Assembly: GCA_030631725.1 (NCBI GenBank)
Contig: DAOVKO010000066.1
Location: 1-9,538, forward strand
Source of the DNA: Actinomycetes bacterium
Lineage (GTDB): Bacteria; Planctomycetota; Phycisphaerae; JAACET01
DNA: 9,538 nt
Direction of reading: 5' to 3'
Under the pieces are notes generated by a model. The model was not told the DNA's origin. It worked only from the letters and a program-made list of their open reading frames with translations, and searched no databases. Made by a program: the position numbers and the translations under genes. This document shows positions 1 through 6,078 of this stretch, in pieces; the first letter of the stretch is position 1, and each line of letters begins with the position of its first letter.

Positions 1-266
1 CCGACTTTCTGCCGAATAGACTTAATGTTCTTCTTTTCCGGCTTCATCCCCAGTATTTGAACGTTACCATTGCTGGAAAAGATGCCATTGAAGTGCAACA
101 GCAGAGTGGACTTGCCCGCGCCGTTCGGCCCGACCAGCCCCACCGTCTCGCCTTGGCAAATTTCAAGAGAAATACCCTCCAACGCGGGCGTGCCGTCCGG
201 ATAAGAAAAGCTAAGATTCTCGATTTGCACTACCTTTGCGAAGCATCTTTCAGACTGTGTAGTCAT
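1..266 (-). CDS. nikO: Nickel/cobalt ECF transporter ATPase NikO/CbiO, N-terminal part (cut by window edge)
   Basis: This is the first 88 residues of the ATP-binding subunit of an energy-coupling-factor metal transporter; the rest lies beyond the left edge. The protein hydrolyses ATP on the cytoplasmic side to drive metal uptake through NikM and NikQ. Visible features are the opening beta strand (VQIENLSFSYPDG, residues 13-25) with the A-loop Tyr22, and the Walker A motif GPNGAGKST at residues 46-54. The Q-loop, signature and Walker B motifs lie off the window. The ATG overlaps the nikQ stop codon as ATGA, which indicates translational coupling, and a GAGG lies about 11 nt upstream. By sequence alone NikO and CbiO cannot be separated; the nickel call rests on NikR and NikM in the same operon. 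Confidence 0.93.
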   Translation of the reverse strand, partial: MTTQSERCFAKVVQIENLSFSYPDGTPALEGISLEICQGETVGLVGPNGAGKSTLLLHFNGIFSSNGNVQILGMKPEKKNIKSIRQKV

Positions 267-1033
267 GGCACAACTATCCTCAAGAAGAGAAACAAAGTTA
301 CAGCCCCAGCGATAACCAGGTAGTCCGCTCTGCCGAATTGAGTCCTGCCCAGACTCACAGCCCGCCCATCGAATCCCCTGGAGACCATAGCTACGTAAAC
401 CCGCTCACCTCTCTGGTAACTGCGAAGAAAAAGAGTGCCTATCATTTGGCCAATGACTTTGCTGTGCCAGAGCCATTTTCCACCGTAACAGCGGGAGTCT
501 CTGGCCCGCTTCATTCGCTCCAGCTCGTCAACCAGAACGAACACGTACCTGTAGGCGAAACCAGCCAACATAATGAATATCTTGGGAATCTTCAGTTGTT
601 CGAAGCCTGCCAGCAGCTTGCTGAAACGGGTGGTGGCCGAAAGCAGTATCACTGAAAGGACCGCCACGTAGGACTTGGCCAATACATTCCAGAGTACCAA
701 CAGCCCCGAGCGCGAAACCCGTAGGCCGCCAATTCCCAGGCTATAGCCACCACTAGGACCATCGGATTTCAGGAATGGAATAAAGACCGCGACCATAAGC
801 ACGAAGGGAATGATTACCAGTGAACGCCGCAGAATGTAGCCCAGCGGGACGCGTGAAAAAGCAATGACCACAGCTAGCACAACAAAGTAGCCCAGAAAGG
901 CAAAGTAGGCCTGGGCTGGTGTGCTTACGCAGATCACTACCAGACAAAACAAGGAAAGGATTTTTGTTCTGGCGTCCAGGCGATGAATGGGACTGTCGAG
1001 CCCTGAGTACTTGTCCAGAAAGGAGTGCCGCAA
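263..1033 (-). CDS. nikQ: ECF transporter transmembrane (T) component NikQ/CbiQ
   Basis: The T component couples ATP hydrolysis to the metal-binding subunit in the inner membrane. The 256-aa protein is near the usual CbiQ length and has hydrophobic segments at about residues 27-59, 71-88, 110-133, 150-168 and 236-254. The two cytoplasmic coupling motifs of the EcfT family are recognisable: MKRARDSR (174-181, Ala-Arg-Asp in place of Ala-Arg-Gly) and the very conserved SYQRGERVYVAMVSRG (205-220). The start is a TTG at 1031-1033 with GAAAGG seven nucleotides upstream; no better ATG is available nearby. It lies 21 nt downstream of nikN and overlaps nikO by 4 nt. Assignment to nickel rather than cobalt is inferred from context. 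Confidence 0.92.
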   Translation of the reverse strand: MRHSFLDKYSGLDSPIHRLDARTKILSLFCLVVICVSTPAQAYFAFLGYFVVLAVVIAFSRVPLGYILRRSLVIIPFVLMVAVFIPFLKSDGPSGGYSLGIGGLRVSRSGLLVLWNVLAKSYVAVLSVILLSATTRFSKLLAGFEQLKIPKIFIMLAGFAYRYVFVLVDELERMKRARDSRCYGGKWLWHSKVIGQMIGTLFLRSYQRGERVYVAMVSRGFDGRAVSLGRTQFGRADYLVIAGAVTLFLFLRIVVP

Positions 1034-1054
1034 GGTTCAACCTTTCAGGAGTTC

Positions 1055-1363
1055 TTATGTCCTACTCTTGCGTGATATTAGTTTGGCTACGCCCAGGCCA
1101 ACGGCGAAGGTCAGCAAGGTTCCTATCAATCCGGCCAGCGCTGTAGCTAATGACTCATTCTCAATGCCGCCCACGGCGTAATCCGGAATCGGAGAGAGTT
1201 CCCAGGCGGGCTGCCGTTCTTCAGCCTTCTCCAGGAAACCCTTATCCTCAGCCACCTTCTCCAGGCCATCCGGACTGGAAGAAGCAAAGGGTGATAGGAG
1301 AATAGCCAGAAGTATTGAGACCGAAATCGCCAGAAGGGTGAAGGTCCAGGTTCTCTTGTCCAT
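1055..1363 (-). CDS. nikN: PDGLE-domain accessory membrane subunit NikN/CbiN-like
   Basis: This 102-aa protein is a small accessory subunit of nickel/cobalt ECF transporters. It has an N-terminal membrane segment (about residues 5-24, WTFTLLAISVSILLAILL), then the diagnostic SSPDGLEKVAEDKGF stretch that names the PDGLE domain, a short extracytoplasmic linker (SPIPDYAVGGIENE) and a second membrane segment (about 73-95) with a basic tail. In the family this subunit assists NikM in metal capture; the PDGLE form occurs mostly with NikM-type transporters. I chose the ATG at 1361-1363 because AGGAGG lies seven nucleotides upstream. A longer reading from 1411 and an ATG at 1367-1369 overlapping the nikM stop (ATGA) are possible, but the latter is one base from the Shine-Dalgarno sequence. 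Confidence 0.85.
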   Translation of the reverse strand: MDKRTWTFTLLAISVSILLAILLSPFASSSPDGLEKVAEDKGFLEKAEERQPAWELSPIPDYAVGGIENESLATALAGLIGTLLTFAVGLGVAKLISRKSRT

Positions 1364-1365
1364 AA

Positions 1366-2037
1366 TCATGCCTCCTCTGATTTCTTTGCTTGGTTCCGGC
1401 CAAGTTTCCAAGTTGCCACTAAGTCGGGCCGAGAGGCCAGAACGATTGAAATCACCACGGTGGTTATAATGGCCTCACCCAGGCCGATCAGGGCGTGCAC
1501 TGCGGTCATGGCTGGTAAGGCTACCTTCAACGGAGATGTGCCGGAAACGGCCAATTCCAGGGCACAAACGGCTGAGGCCAAGACGACCGAGCTCCAGGCG
1601 GATATCGCTACAGCGGCCAGAAAACCTCTGCGTGTTTTTGGCAGGACAAGTTTGAGGGCTTGAAAGAGATAATAGCAACCGATTCCGCCAATGATCCCCA
1701 TGTTAAAGATGTTGGTTCCCAGGGCAGTCAGGCCCCCATCGGCAAAGGCCAGGCACTGGATTCCCAGCACCAAGGTCATAATAAGACAGGCATTGAGCGG
1801 GCCCAGCAACACCGCTGCCAAAAGGGCCCCTAGGAAATGCCCACTGGTACCGCCGGCTACGGGGAACTGGAGCATCTGAGCCGCGAAAATAAAAGCTGCA
1901 GTTACACCCAACAATGGTATTTGACGTTCACCGACAGTCCTGTTAGCCCGACTGACAGCCAGACCACACGCCACAATTGAAACAGCATAGGTCGCTACGT
2001 TTACAGGGCCGCTAACGAATCCGTCTGGTATGTGCAT
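1366..2037 (-). CDS. nikM: Metal-binding S component NikM/CbiM
   Basis: This is the membrane subunit that binds the metal ion for the ECF transporter. The 223-aa protein opens with MHIPDGF and is hydrophobic almost throughout, with the usual multi-helix CbiM/NikM pattern (FMGIQCLxFADGG-like LGIQCLAFADGGLTALGTN motif near residues 91-109). In the NikM structure the metal is held by the N-terminal Met-His and by His67; here His2 and His67 (GGTSGHFLGA) fall at exactly those positions when translation starts at the ATG at 2035-2037. A TTG start nine bases upstream would add three residues and bury the Met-His terminus, and it abuts the Shine-Dalgarno sequence, so I reject it. The gene ends within the nikN ribosome binding region. 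Nickel specificity is inferred from the adjacent nikR. Confidence 0.95.
   Translation of the reverse strand: MHIPDGFVSGPVNVATYAVSIVACGLAVSRANRTVGERQIPLLGVTAAFIFAAQMLQFPVAGGTSGHFLGALLAAVLLGPLNACLIMTLVLGIQCLAFADGGLTALGTNIFNMGIIGGIGCYYLFQALKLVLPKTRRGFLAAVAISAWSSVVLASAVCALELAVSGTSPLKVALPAMTAVHALIGLGEAIITTVVISIVLASRPDLVATWKLGRNQAKKSEEA
1371..1376 (-). promoter_or_regulatory. Ribosome binding site of nikN
   Basis: AGGAGG on the minus strand, inside the last codons of nikM. It is 7 nt from the ATG at 1363 and only 1 nt from the ATG at 1369, so it favours the 1363 start. Confidence 0.75.
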
Positions 2038-2046
2038 TTTGCTCAA

Positions 2047-2052
2047 CTCCTT
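2047..2052 (-). promoter_or_regulatory. Ribosome binding site of nikM
   Basis: AAGGAG on the minus strand, 9 nt from the ATG at 2037 and directly touching the alternative TTG at 2046. The spacing decides for the ATG, which leaves Met-His at the N-terminus as metal binding requires. Confidence 0.75.
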
Positions 2053-2066
2053 GCATCAGGGGTCTA

Positions 2067-2093
2067 GTAATACGATTTTTGATTTCGTAATAC
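2067..2093 (-). promoter_or_regulatory. Candidate NikR operator upstream of nikM
   Basis: A near-perfect 27-bp inverted repeat, GTAATACGA-N9-TCGTAATAC, with one mismatch between the 9-bp arms. Read as 7-bp half-sites it is GTAATAC-N13-GTAATAC, which resembles the GTGTTAC-N13/14-GTAACAC type proposed for NikR in some bacteria. It sits 30 bp ahead of the nikM ATG, just upstream of its ribosome binding site, where bound repressor would block initiation. The NikR link is inference from position and shape. Confidence 0.65.
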
Positions 2094-2103
2094 TCCATTT
2101 ACC

Positions 2104-2126
2104 AAAAAAATAGCTGCGCATAGCTA
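2104..2126 (-). terminator. Possible weak terminator between nikR and nikM
   Basis: On the minus strand TAGCT-N6-AGCTA forms a 5-bp stem followed at once by seven T. The stem is weak, so it may only attenuate read-through from nikR into nikM. One arm can also pair with a 7-bp segment overlapping the nikR stop codon (see findings). Confidence 0.4.
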
Positions 2127-2146
2127 AAACCGCATCTTTTGCCCAG

Positions 2147-2563
2147 CTATGTCAGGCTTTTACCCGTCGAGCTGATCGACAAGGCGCCGTGCAGTACGCC
2201 CTTCTGTTGCCGTAATAGGTTAGCCAGTCGTCTTATCTGACTAGCCCGGCCCTTCACCAACAGAACCTCGGCGCAGAGGTGCTTATCCATGTGTACATGC
2301 GTACTGACCAAGATACTCTGATGGTGATGATGCTGCAGATCGGTGAGCTTCTCGCTGAGCTTGTGCAGATCATGGTTGTAAAGTAAGGTTACCGTGCCCA
2401 AGGTTTCTCGGTCGTCCTGCCACTGCCGTCCGACAAGCTGTTGGCGGATCATATCCCGGATAAACTCCGAGCGGTTGGCATACTTGCTGTCCTTGCGTAG
2501 TTTCTCCAGCTGCTCCAGCAGGGGCTTTTCTATAGAGAAACTGAGTCTGGTCAATTCTGTCAT
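2147..2563 (-). CDS. nikR: Nickel-responsive transcriptional regulator NikR
   Basis: NikR is a tetrameric ribbon-helix-helix repressor that binds DNA when nickel occupies its C-terminal ACT-like domain. The 138 residues match the family length. Residues 1-46 give the ribbon-helix-helix (LTRLSFSIEKPLLEQLEKL, then NRSEFIRDMIRQQL). The nickel ligands of the E. coli protein (His76, His87, His89, Cys95) are all present here two positions later: His78 in the HHHH run, then His89, His91 and Cys97 in THVHMDKHLCAEV. The ATG at 2561-2563 has only a weak GGTGGT ribosome binding site. It lies upstream of nikM on the same strand, separated by about 109 bp that hold a hairpin and a candidate operator. A second palindrome covers its own promoter, so autoregulation is likely. 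Confidence 0.96.
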   Translation of the reverse strand: MTELTRLSFSIEKPLLEQLEKLRKDSKYANRSEFIRDMIRQQLVGRQWQDDRETLGTVTLLYNHDLHKLSEKLTDLQHHHHQSILVSTHVHMDKHLCAEVLLVKGRASQIRRLANLLRQQKGVLHGALSISSTGKSLT

Positions 2564-2571
2564 ACACCACC

Positions 2572-2600
2572 GTTATTACGAATGTATAAAACATAATAAC
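2572..2600 (-). promoter_or_regulatory. Candidate NikR operator upstream of nikR
   Basis: A perfect 7-bp inverted repeat GTTATTA-N15-TAATAAC lies 9 bp ahead of the nikR start. Its half-sites resemble those of the site ahead of nikM (GTAATAC arms) but are not identical, and the spacer is 15 rather than 13. It overlaps the proposed -10 box of nikR, the usual position for autorepression. Confidence 0.5.
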
Positions 2601-2618
2601 ACGGGCCGTCTTGGTCAA
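2590..2618 (-). promoter_or_regulatory. Predicted sigma-70 type promoter of nikR
   Basis: Minus strand TTGACC (2613-2618) and TATGTT (2590-2595) are separated by 17 bp; the -35 matches consensus at five of six positions and the -10 at four. The -10 lies inside the GTTATTA/TAATAAC inverted repeat. Confidence 0.5.
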
Positions 2619-2676
2619 GCTTTTTTTTCGAAAAAACCTGGCTATTTTTGCCGGCTTGCCGACCGTTGTTCCTCTG

Positions 2677-2972
2677 CTATTTCAATAATGACTGCAGAGC
2701 CTTGAAAACGCCCGTTATAATGGTTTCGGGCTTCGGCGGGCATCCCGGAACATAAGCGTGTACTGGGATAATCTCATCCAGCAGTACTGGATTTATGGAG
2801 TAGGAGCCCTTGAATATTCCCTGACTGCAAGCACAGCCCCCGACGGCAATCACCAGGCAGGGCTTGGCAGCTTGCCCTGGAGAGCTGTCTCCAAAGCTCC
2901 GAGGTCATCTCCAAGCAGAGCCAATTCCTGATCAAAAGCCGCTTGGAATTCATCCAGAGTTTTGCTATCCAT
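2677..2972 (-). pseudogene. Frameshifted fragment of a NuoB/EchC/CooL-like [NiFe]-hydrogenase small subunit
   Basis: Two overlapping minus-strand frames form one broken gene. The first (2972 to 2850, 40 aa, ATG with AGGAAA upstream) ends in LQGKLPSPAW then stop. The second (2904 to 2677) reads LVIAVGGCACSQGIFKGSY and ends in IPVHAYVPGCPPKPETIITG-type sequence. That is the C-terminal half of the NuoB-like small subunit family of group 4 [NiFe] hydrogenases and complex I, with the last two of the four iron-sulfur ligands (GGC and PGCPP). Restoring one base near 2855-2865 would give LPSP-x-LVIAVGGCA, the normal family order. The N-terminal half with the first Cys pair is missing, so it cannot work even if the shift is a sequencing error. 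It lies between nikR and an insertion sequence, on the nikR strand, and may be what remains of a hydrogenase operon that shared the nickel supply. The identity of the first 30 residues is not recognised. Confidence 0.72.
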
Positions 2973-3095
2973 AGTTCAGCTTTCCTGGCAAAGTGGGAAT
3001 TTTCAATATTTTTCTCCATTTTGCCAAGCTGGAGGGCTATTTTCTACCTACAAACATGACATGCACCCGGGAAAGTGGGACTGACCGGGATTCTG

Positions 3096-3123
3096 TTTAC
3101 ATTTCAGTCTTCCCTGCTACAAT
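3096..3123 (+). promoter_or_regulatory. Predicted promoter of the transposase gene
   Basis: TTTACA (3096-3101) and TACAAT (3118-3123) are separated by 16 bp, each matching consensus at five of six positions. The -10 ends only 6 bp before the ATG at 3130, so transcription would begin at or next to the start codon. Confidence 0.6.
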
Positions 3124-3129
3124 GCCGGG

Positions 3130-4206
3130 ATGAAATGGAAACCATGGACATTATTTACCATGGCCGTTGCTGGATGGATGAGCCAGCAACAACAGGAAGT
3201 AATCGCTTACCTCCGTGAGGAAAACCGCATCTTGCGGGAGAAGCTTGGCCGAAAACGCATCCTTCTGAGCATCGAGCAGAAACGCCGTCTGGCGACCAAG
3301 GGCAAGGTAATCGGCCGCGGGCTGCTTGCTCAATTCGAAACCTTGTTCTCACCCGATACCATATTACGCTGGCATAGAAAATTCATTGCCCGCAAGTACG
3401 ACGGTAGCGGCAAGCGGCGTCCCGGTCCGCCCCCGACTAAGAAGAAGATGATCCGCGACTTGGTGTTGCGTATGGCTGAGGAAAACCCCTTGTGGGGATA
3501 CGGTCGCATGTACGGGGAACTGCGTGGCCTGGGCTACGACGTACACTGGCAGACCGTCCGGCGGGTAATGAAAGACCATGGCCTACTGGACGATCCTGAT
3601 CCCGAGGAAAAGACATCCTGGAAGACCTTCATCCGTTCGCACTGGGAGAGCATCGCCGCCTGCGACATGTTTACCGTGGAGGCCTGGACGCGAGCCGGCC
3701 TGACAAGATTCTTTGTCTTCTTCGTAATTGAGTTGTCCACCAGAAGAGTAAAGCTTGCCGGCATCCACCATACGCCCACTGGACCATGGATGGTCCAGCA
3801 GGCCCGTAACCTGACTGATGCGGAGGATGGATTCCTCAATGGCAAACGTGTTCTCATTCACGACAGGGATCCTCTCTTTACGAAGAAGTTTCAGAGCACG
3901 CTTGGCAGCATGGGCGTGCGCTGCCTTAAGATGCCCAAGCAATCGCCGAATTTAAATTCTTACGCGGAGGCGTGGGTACAAAATGCCAAAAGGGAAGTTT
4001 TCAACCGCATGATCTTCTTTGGGGAACGACATCTTCGTCATGCGGTCGAGCAATACGTCGAGCATTTCAATCTGGAAAGACCTCACAAGGGTCTGGGTTA
4101 CCGACGACCGGTGGAACCAGCCGAAGCCCCTTGCCGGGATGGACCTGTCGTGTGCCGGGAACGGCTCGGCGGGCTGCTCAAGAGCTACCATCGAGACGCA
4201 GCGTAG
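3130..4206 (+). CDS. IS transposase, integrase core (rve) domain, IS3/IS481-like
   Basis: This enzyme would cut and join the ends of its insertion sequence. The 358 residues contain an N-terminal segment with a short coiled-coil-like stretch (VIAYLREENRILREKLG, 24-40), a helix-turn-helix region (about 43-85, ending TILRWHRKFIA), an HTH_21-like section (GYGRMYGELRGLGYDVHWQT, 123-142) and the catalytic core from about 170. The DDE residues are Asp179 (AACDMFTVEAW), Asp245 (IHDRDPLF) and Glu280 (SPNLNSYAEAW), with 34 residues between the last two. The C-terminus LLKSYHRDAA is typical of this group. All catalytic residues and a full frame are present, so it may be active. The ATG at 3130 has no clear ribosome binding site, but family members share the MKW...GW opening; Met17 (3178) is an alternative. 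Confidence 0.92.
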   Translation: MKWKPWTLFTMAVAGWMSQQQQEVIAYLREENRILREKLGRKRILLSIEQKRRLATKGKVIGRGLLAQFETLFSPDTILRWHRKFIARKYDGSGKRRPGPPPTKKKMIRDLVLRMAEENPLWGYGRMYGELRGLGYDVHWQTVRRVMKDHGLLDDPDPEEKTSWKTFIRSHWESIAACDMFTVEAWTRAGLTRFFVFFVIELSTRRVKLAGIHHTPTGPWMVQQARNLTDAEDGFLNGKRVLIHDRDPLFTKKFQSTLGSMGVRCLKMPKQSPNLNSYAEAWVQNAKREVFNRMIFFGERHLRHAVEQYVEHFNLERPHKGLGYRRPVEPAEAPCRDGPVVCRERLGGLLKSYHRDAA

Positions 4207-4313
4207 CCCGCGGTCAGGTTCTGTTCAAAAGCCGGTATTGGAAGAGACTCGAGGCTTCCAAAGCCCTGTTATTATCGACATTTTCACAAAAACTGCCTCG
4301 ACAAAGAAAATCC

Positions 4314-4342
4314 TTGACTGCTCAAGATGATTGTAGCAAAAT
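4314..4342 (+). promoter_or_regulatory. Predicted promoter for the CmpX-like gene
   Basis: TTGACT (4314-4319) and CAAAAT (4337-4342) with a 17-bp spacer, about 95 bp ahead of the ATG. The -35 matches at five of six positions and the -10 at four. The rest of the 230-bp gap between transposase and this gene shows nothing else beyond a 5-bp GGCTT/AAGCC hairpin near 4254. Confidence 0.4.
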
Positions 4343-4436
4343 TGTCGATGTCGTACGGAGAAAGTTTTGTTGTCTAAGCCTTTATCTGGGAAATGTCGGG
4401 AAGAGTGTGTTGGTCTCTTTCAAAAGGAGGTAGGCC

Positions 4437-5924
4437 ATGGACGTCCTGAATGAAACTCTAAGAGCACTGGGCGAGTATTTGCCAAAGGTCATTCCGGCCA
4501 TAGTAATCTTTGTTTTGGGGCTGCTAGCGGCCTGGATCATCTCTGGGGTAGTATTTCGAGTGCTGCGCCGAGTGAAGCTCGGTGACTGGGTCGGTGAGCG
4601 CACCGGAAAAGAAGTTAAGGCTGAACGCTGGATTGCCCGAGGCGTATTCTGGTTGATATTTCTGTTTGTTATAGTCGGGGTTCTGGCCGTACTGAGATTA
4701 CCGCCGCTCTCGGCGTCTCTGCAGCAAGTCTTGGACATGGTCCTGGGATATCTGCCAAGAGTGCTCGCAGCGGCCATCCTGGCGCTGGTGGCTTGGCTTC
4801 TGGCGAGCGGACTGAGATTCATTGTTTCCAAGGCCTTGAAAGCCACCGATTTCGACAAGCGCTTTAGTAAATACACCGAGCTACCTGAGGAGCGTAAGCC
4901 GGCGGTATCGGAGACACTGGGGAGTGTTGCTTACTGGGGAACCCTATTACTGTTTTTGCCAGCGATCCTTGGCGCGCTAGCTATGGAAGGGATTCTGGAG
5001 CCCGTAGAAGTATTAGTTCAAAAGATTGCCGCTTTCCTTCCCAACATTTTAGTCGCTGCAGCTATTCTACTTGTCGGCTGGTTTCTGGCTCGTATTGTTC
5101 GCAAAGTCGTGGCTAGCTTTCTAGCCGCCGTTGGTACCGACAAGTTAAGTGAGAAAACGGGTCTGTCCGGAGTCTTGAAATCAAGCAGCTTATCGAACCT
5201 ATTAGGATTAGTAGTTTATGTTCTGATCCTTATCCCGGTAGCTATTGCCGCCTTGGAGGCTCTTCAGCTCACGAGCCTGACCACCCCTGCCAGTAATATG
5301 CTTCAGAAGACCCTCGCGGCCAGCCCACTGGTTTTCGGGGCAGTTCTACTCGTTGCTCTAGCCTATATCGTCGGACGCTTGGTGGCCCGGCTGGTCGCAG
5401 GTCTACTAGCGGCTGTCAACTTTAACGCCCTACCGGCCAAGCTCGGACTGGGCAAGGAAGTAAAAGAGGGCAAATGGACCCCCGCAGAGATTGGCGGGCA
5501 TTTAGTTCTGGTAGCCATCTTGTTTTTCGCTTCGCTGTCAGCCCTCAATCTGCTGGGTTTTGAGAGTCTCGCCGGAGTCCTCACGAATTTCTTGTTCTTC
5601 GTCGGGCACATTTTAATGGGGCTGGTGATATTTGCCGTCGGCTTGTATTTGGCAAATTTGGCAGCCAAGGTTATTCAGTCCAGAGATGTTAGTCAGGCTA
5701 AGCTTCTTTCTGGTGTCGCGAGGATCGCTATATTGTTGTTGGCAGGCGCTATGGCATTGCGGCAGATGGGTTTGGCCAACGAAATTATCTCCCTTGCTTT
5801 CGGCCTAATACTCGGTGCCGCAGCGATTGCCGTCGCCATCGCCTTCGGAATCGGCGGCCGGGATTTGGCGGCACGGAAACTGGACGAGTGGACAAAATCA
5901 ATTGAATCCAAGAAACAGGAGTAA
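4437..5924 (+). CDS. Five-repeat membrane protein of the CmpX / conserved TM-helix family, MscS-related
   Basis: This 495-aa integral membrane protein resembles the CmpX-like conserved TM helix proteins often annotated as mechanosensitive channels. Five tandem units are visible. Each opens with a helix of the pattern LPxxLxAAxILxxGWxLAxxxRxxV at about residues 15, 106, 201, 296 and 389, and continues with a second helix at about 66, 163, 254, 352 and 424, so the period is 91-95 residues. That predicts ten membrane helices plus a final Gly/Ala-rich helix (453-475, ending AIAFGIGGRDLAAR), which looks like the pore helix of MscS. The protein stops soon after, so the cytoplasmic MscS beta domain is absent. 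The start is supported by AGGAGG seven nucleotides ahead of the ATG. It is likely transcribed alone. Channel function is inferred from distant similarity; a role in membrane stress or osmotic balance is plausible but unproven. Confidence 0.88.
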   Translation: MDVLNETLRALGEYLPKVIPAIVIFVLGLLAAWIISGVVFRVLRRVKLGDWVGERTGKEVKAERWIARGVFWLIFLFVIVGVLAVLRLPPLSASLQQVLDMVLGYLPRVLAAAILALVAWLLASGLRFIVSKALKATDFDKRFSKYTELPEERKPAVSETLGSVAYWGTLLLFLPAILGALAMEGILEPVEVLVQKIAAFLPNILVAAAILLVGWFLARIVRKVVASFLAAVGTDKLSEKTGLSGVLKSSSLSNLLGLVVYVLILIPVAIAALEALQLTSLTTPASNMLQKTLAASPLVFGAVLLVALAYIVGRLVARLVAGLLAAVNFNALPAKLGLGKEVKEGKWTPAEIGGHLVLVAILFFASLSALNLLGFESLAGVLTNFLFFVGHILMGLVIFAVGLYLANLAAKVIQSRDVSQAKLLSGVARIAILLLAGAMALRQMGLANEIISLAFGLILGAAAIAVAIAFGIGGRDLAARKLDEWTKSIESKKQE

Positions 5925-6078
5925 TCGTCTTTATAGCCTACAGCTATTAGATTTGATTGCTGTGCTGAGGGCAAGAAGTTCTGCAGATAAATAGGAAGAT
6001 GTACGTGAACGGTTAAAAAATATTTTCGTTCTCCTGCACAAGTTTACCAACCGACCCAATAGCTAGGAGTCACAGCCC

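Larger units (their letters stand above)
3081..4217 (+). mobile_element. Insertion sequence with single-ORF DDE (rve) transposase; ends approximate
   Basis: An apparently intact element around one transposase gene. The best candidate terminal match is CTGACC at 3081-3086 against GGTCAG at 4212-4217, with GGG/CCC just inside; that is short, so the true ends may lie further out. No target-site duplication could be assigned. The element lies between the broken hydrogenase fragment and a membrane protein gene on the opposite strand. The single-frame transposase without a separate orfA sets it apart from classical IS3 elements. Confidence 0.6.

Noticed and set aside
57..323. 88-aa plus-strand open frame at the left edge
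   Set aside because: Antisense to nikO with its Walker A motif in the minus-strand frame.
4207..4436. Missing half of the hydrogenase gene on the far side of the IS
   Set aside because: Read in minus-strand frames, this region shows no NuoB-type N-terminal Cys pair, so the IS does not simply split the hydrogenase gene.
4382..4876. 164-aa minus-strand open frame
   Set aside because: Antisense to the start of the CmpX-like gene; low-complexity Ser/Thr/Arg-rich composition typical of a shadow.
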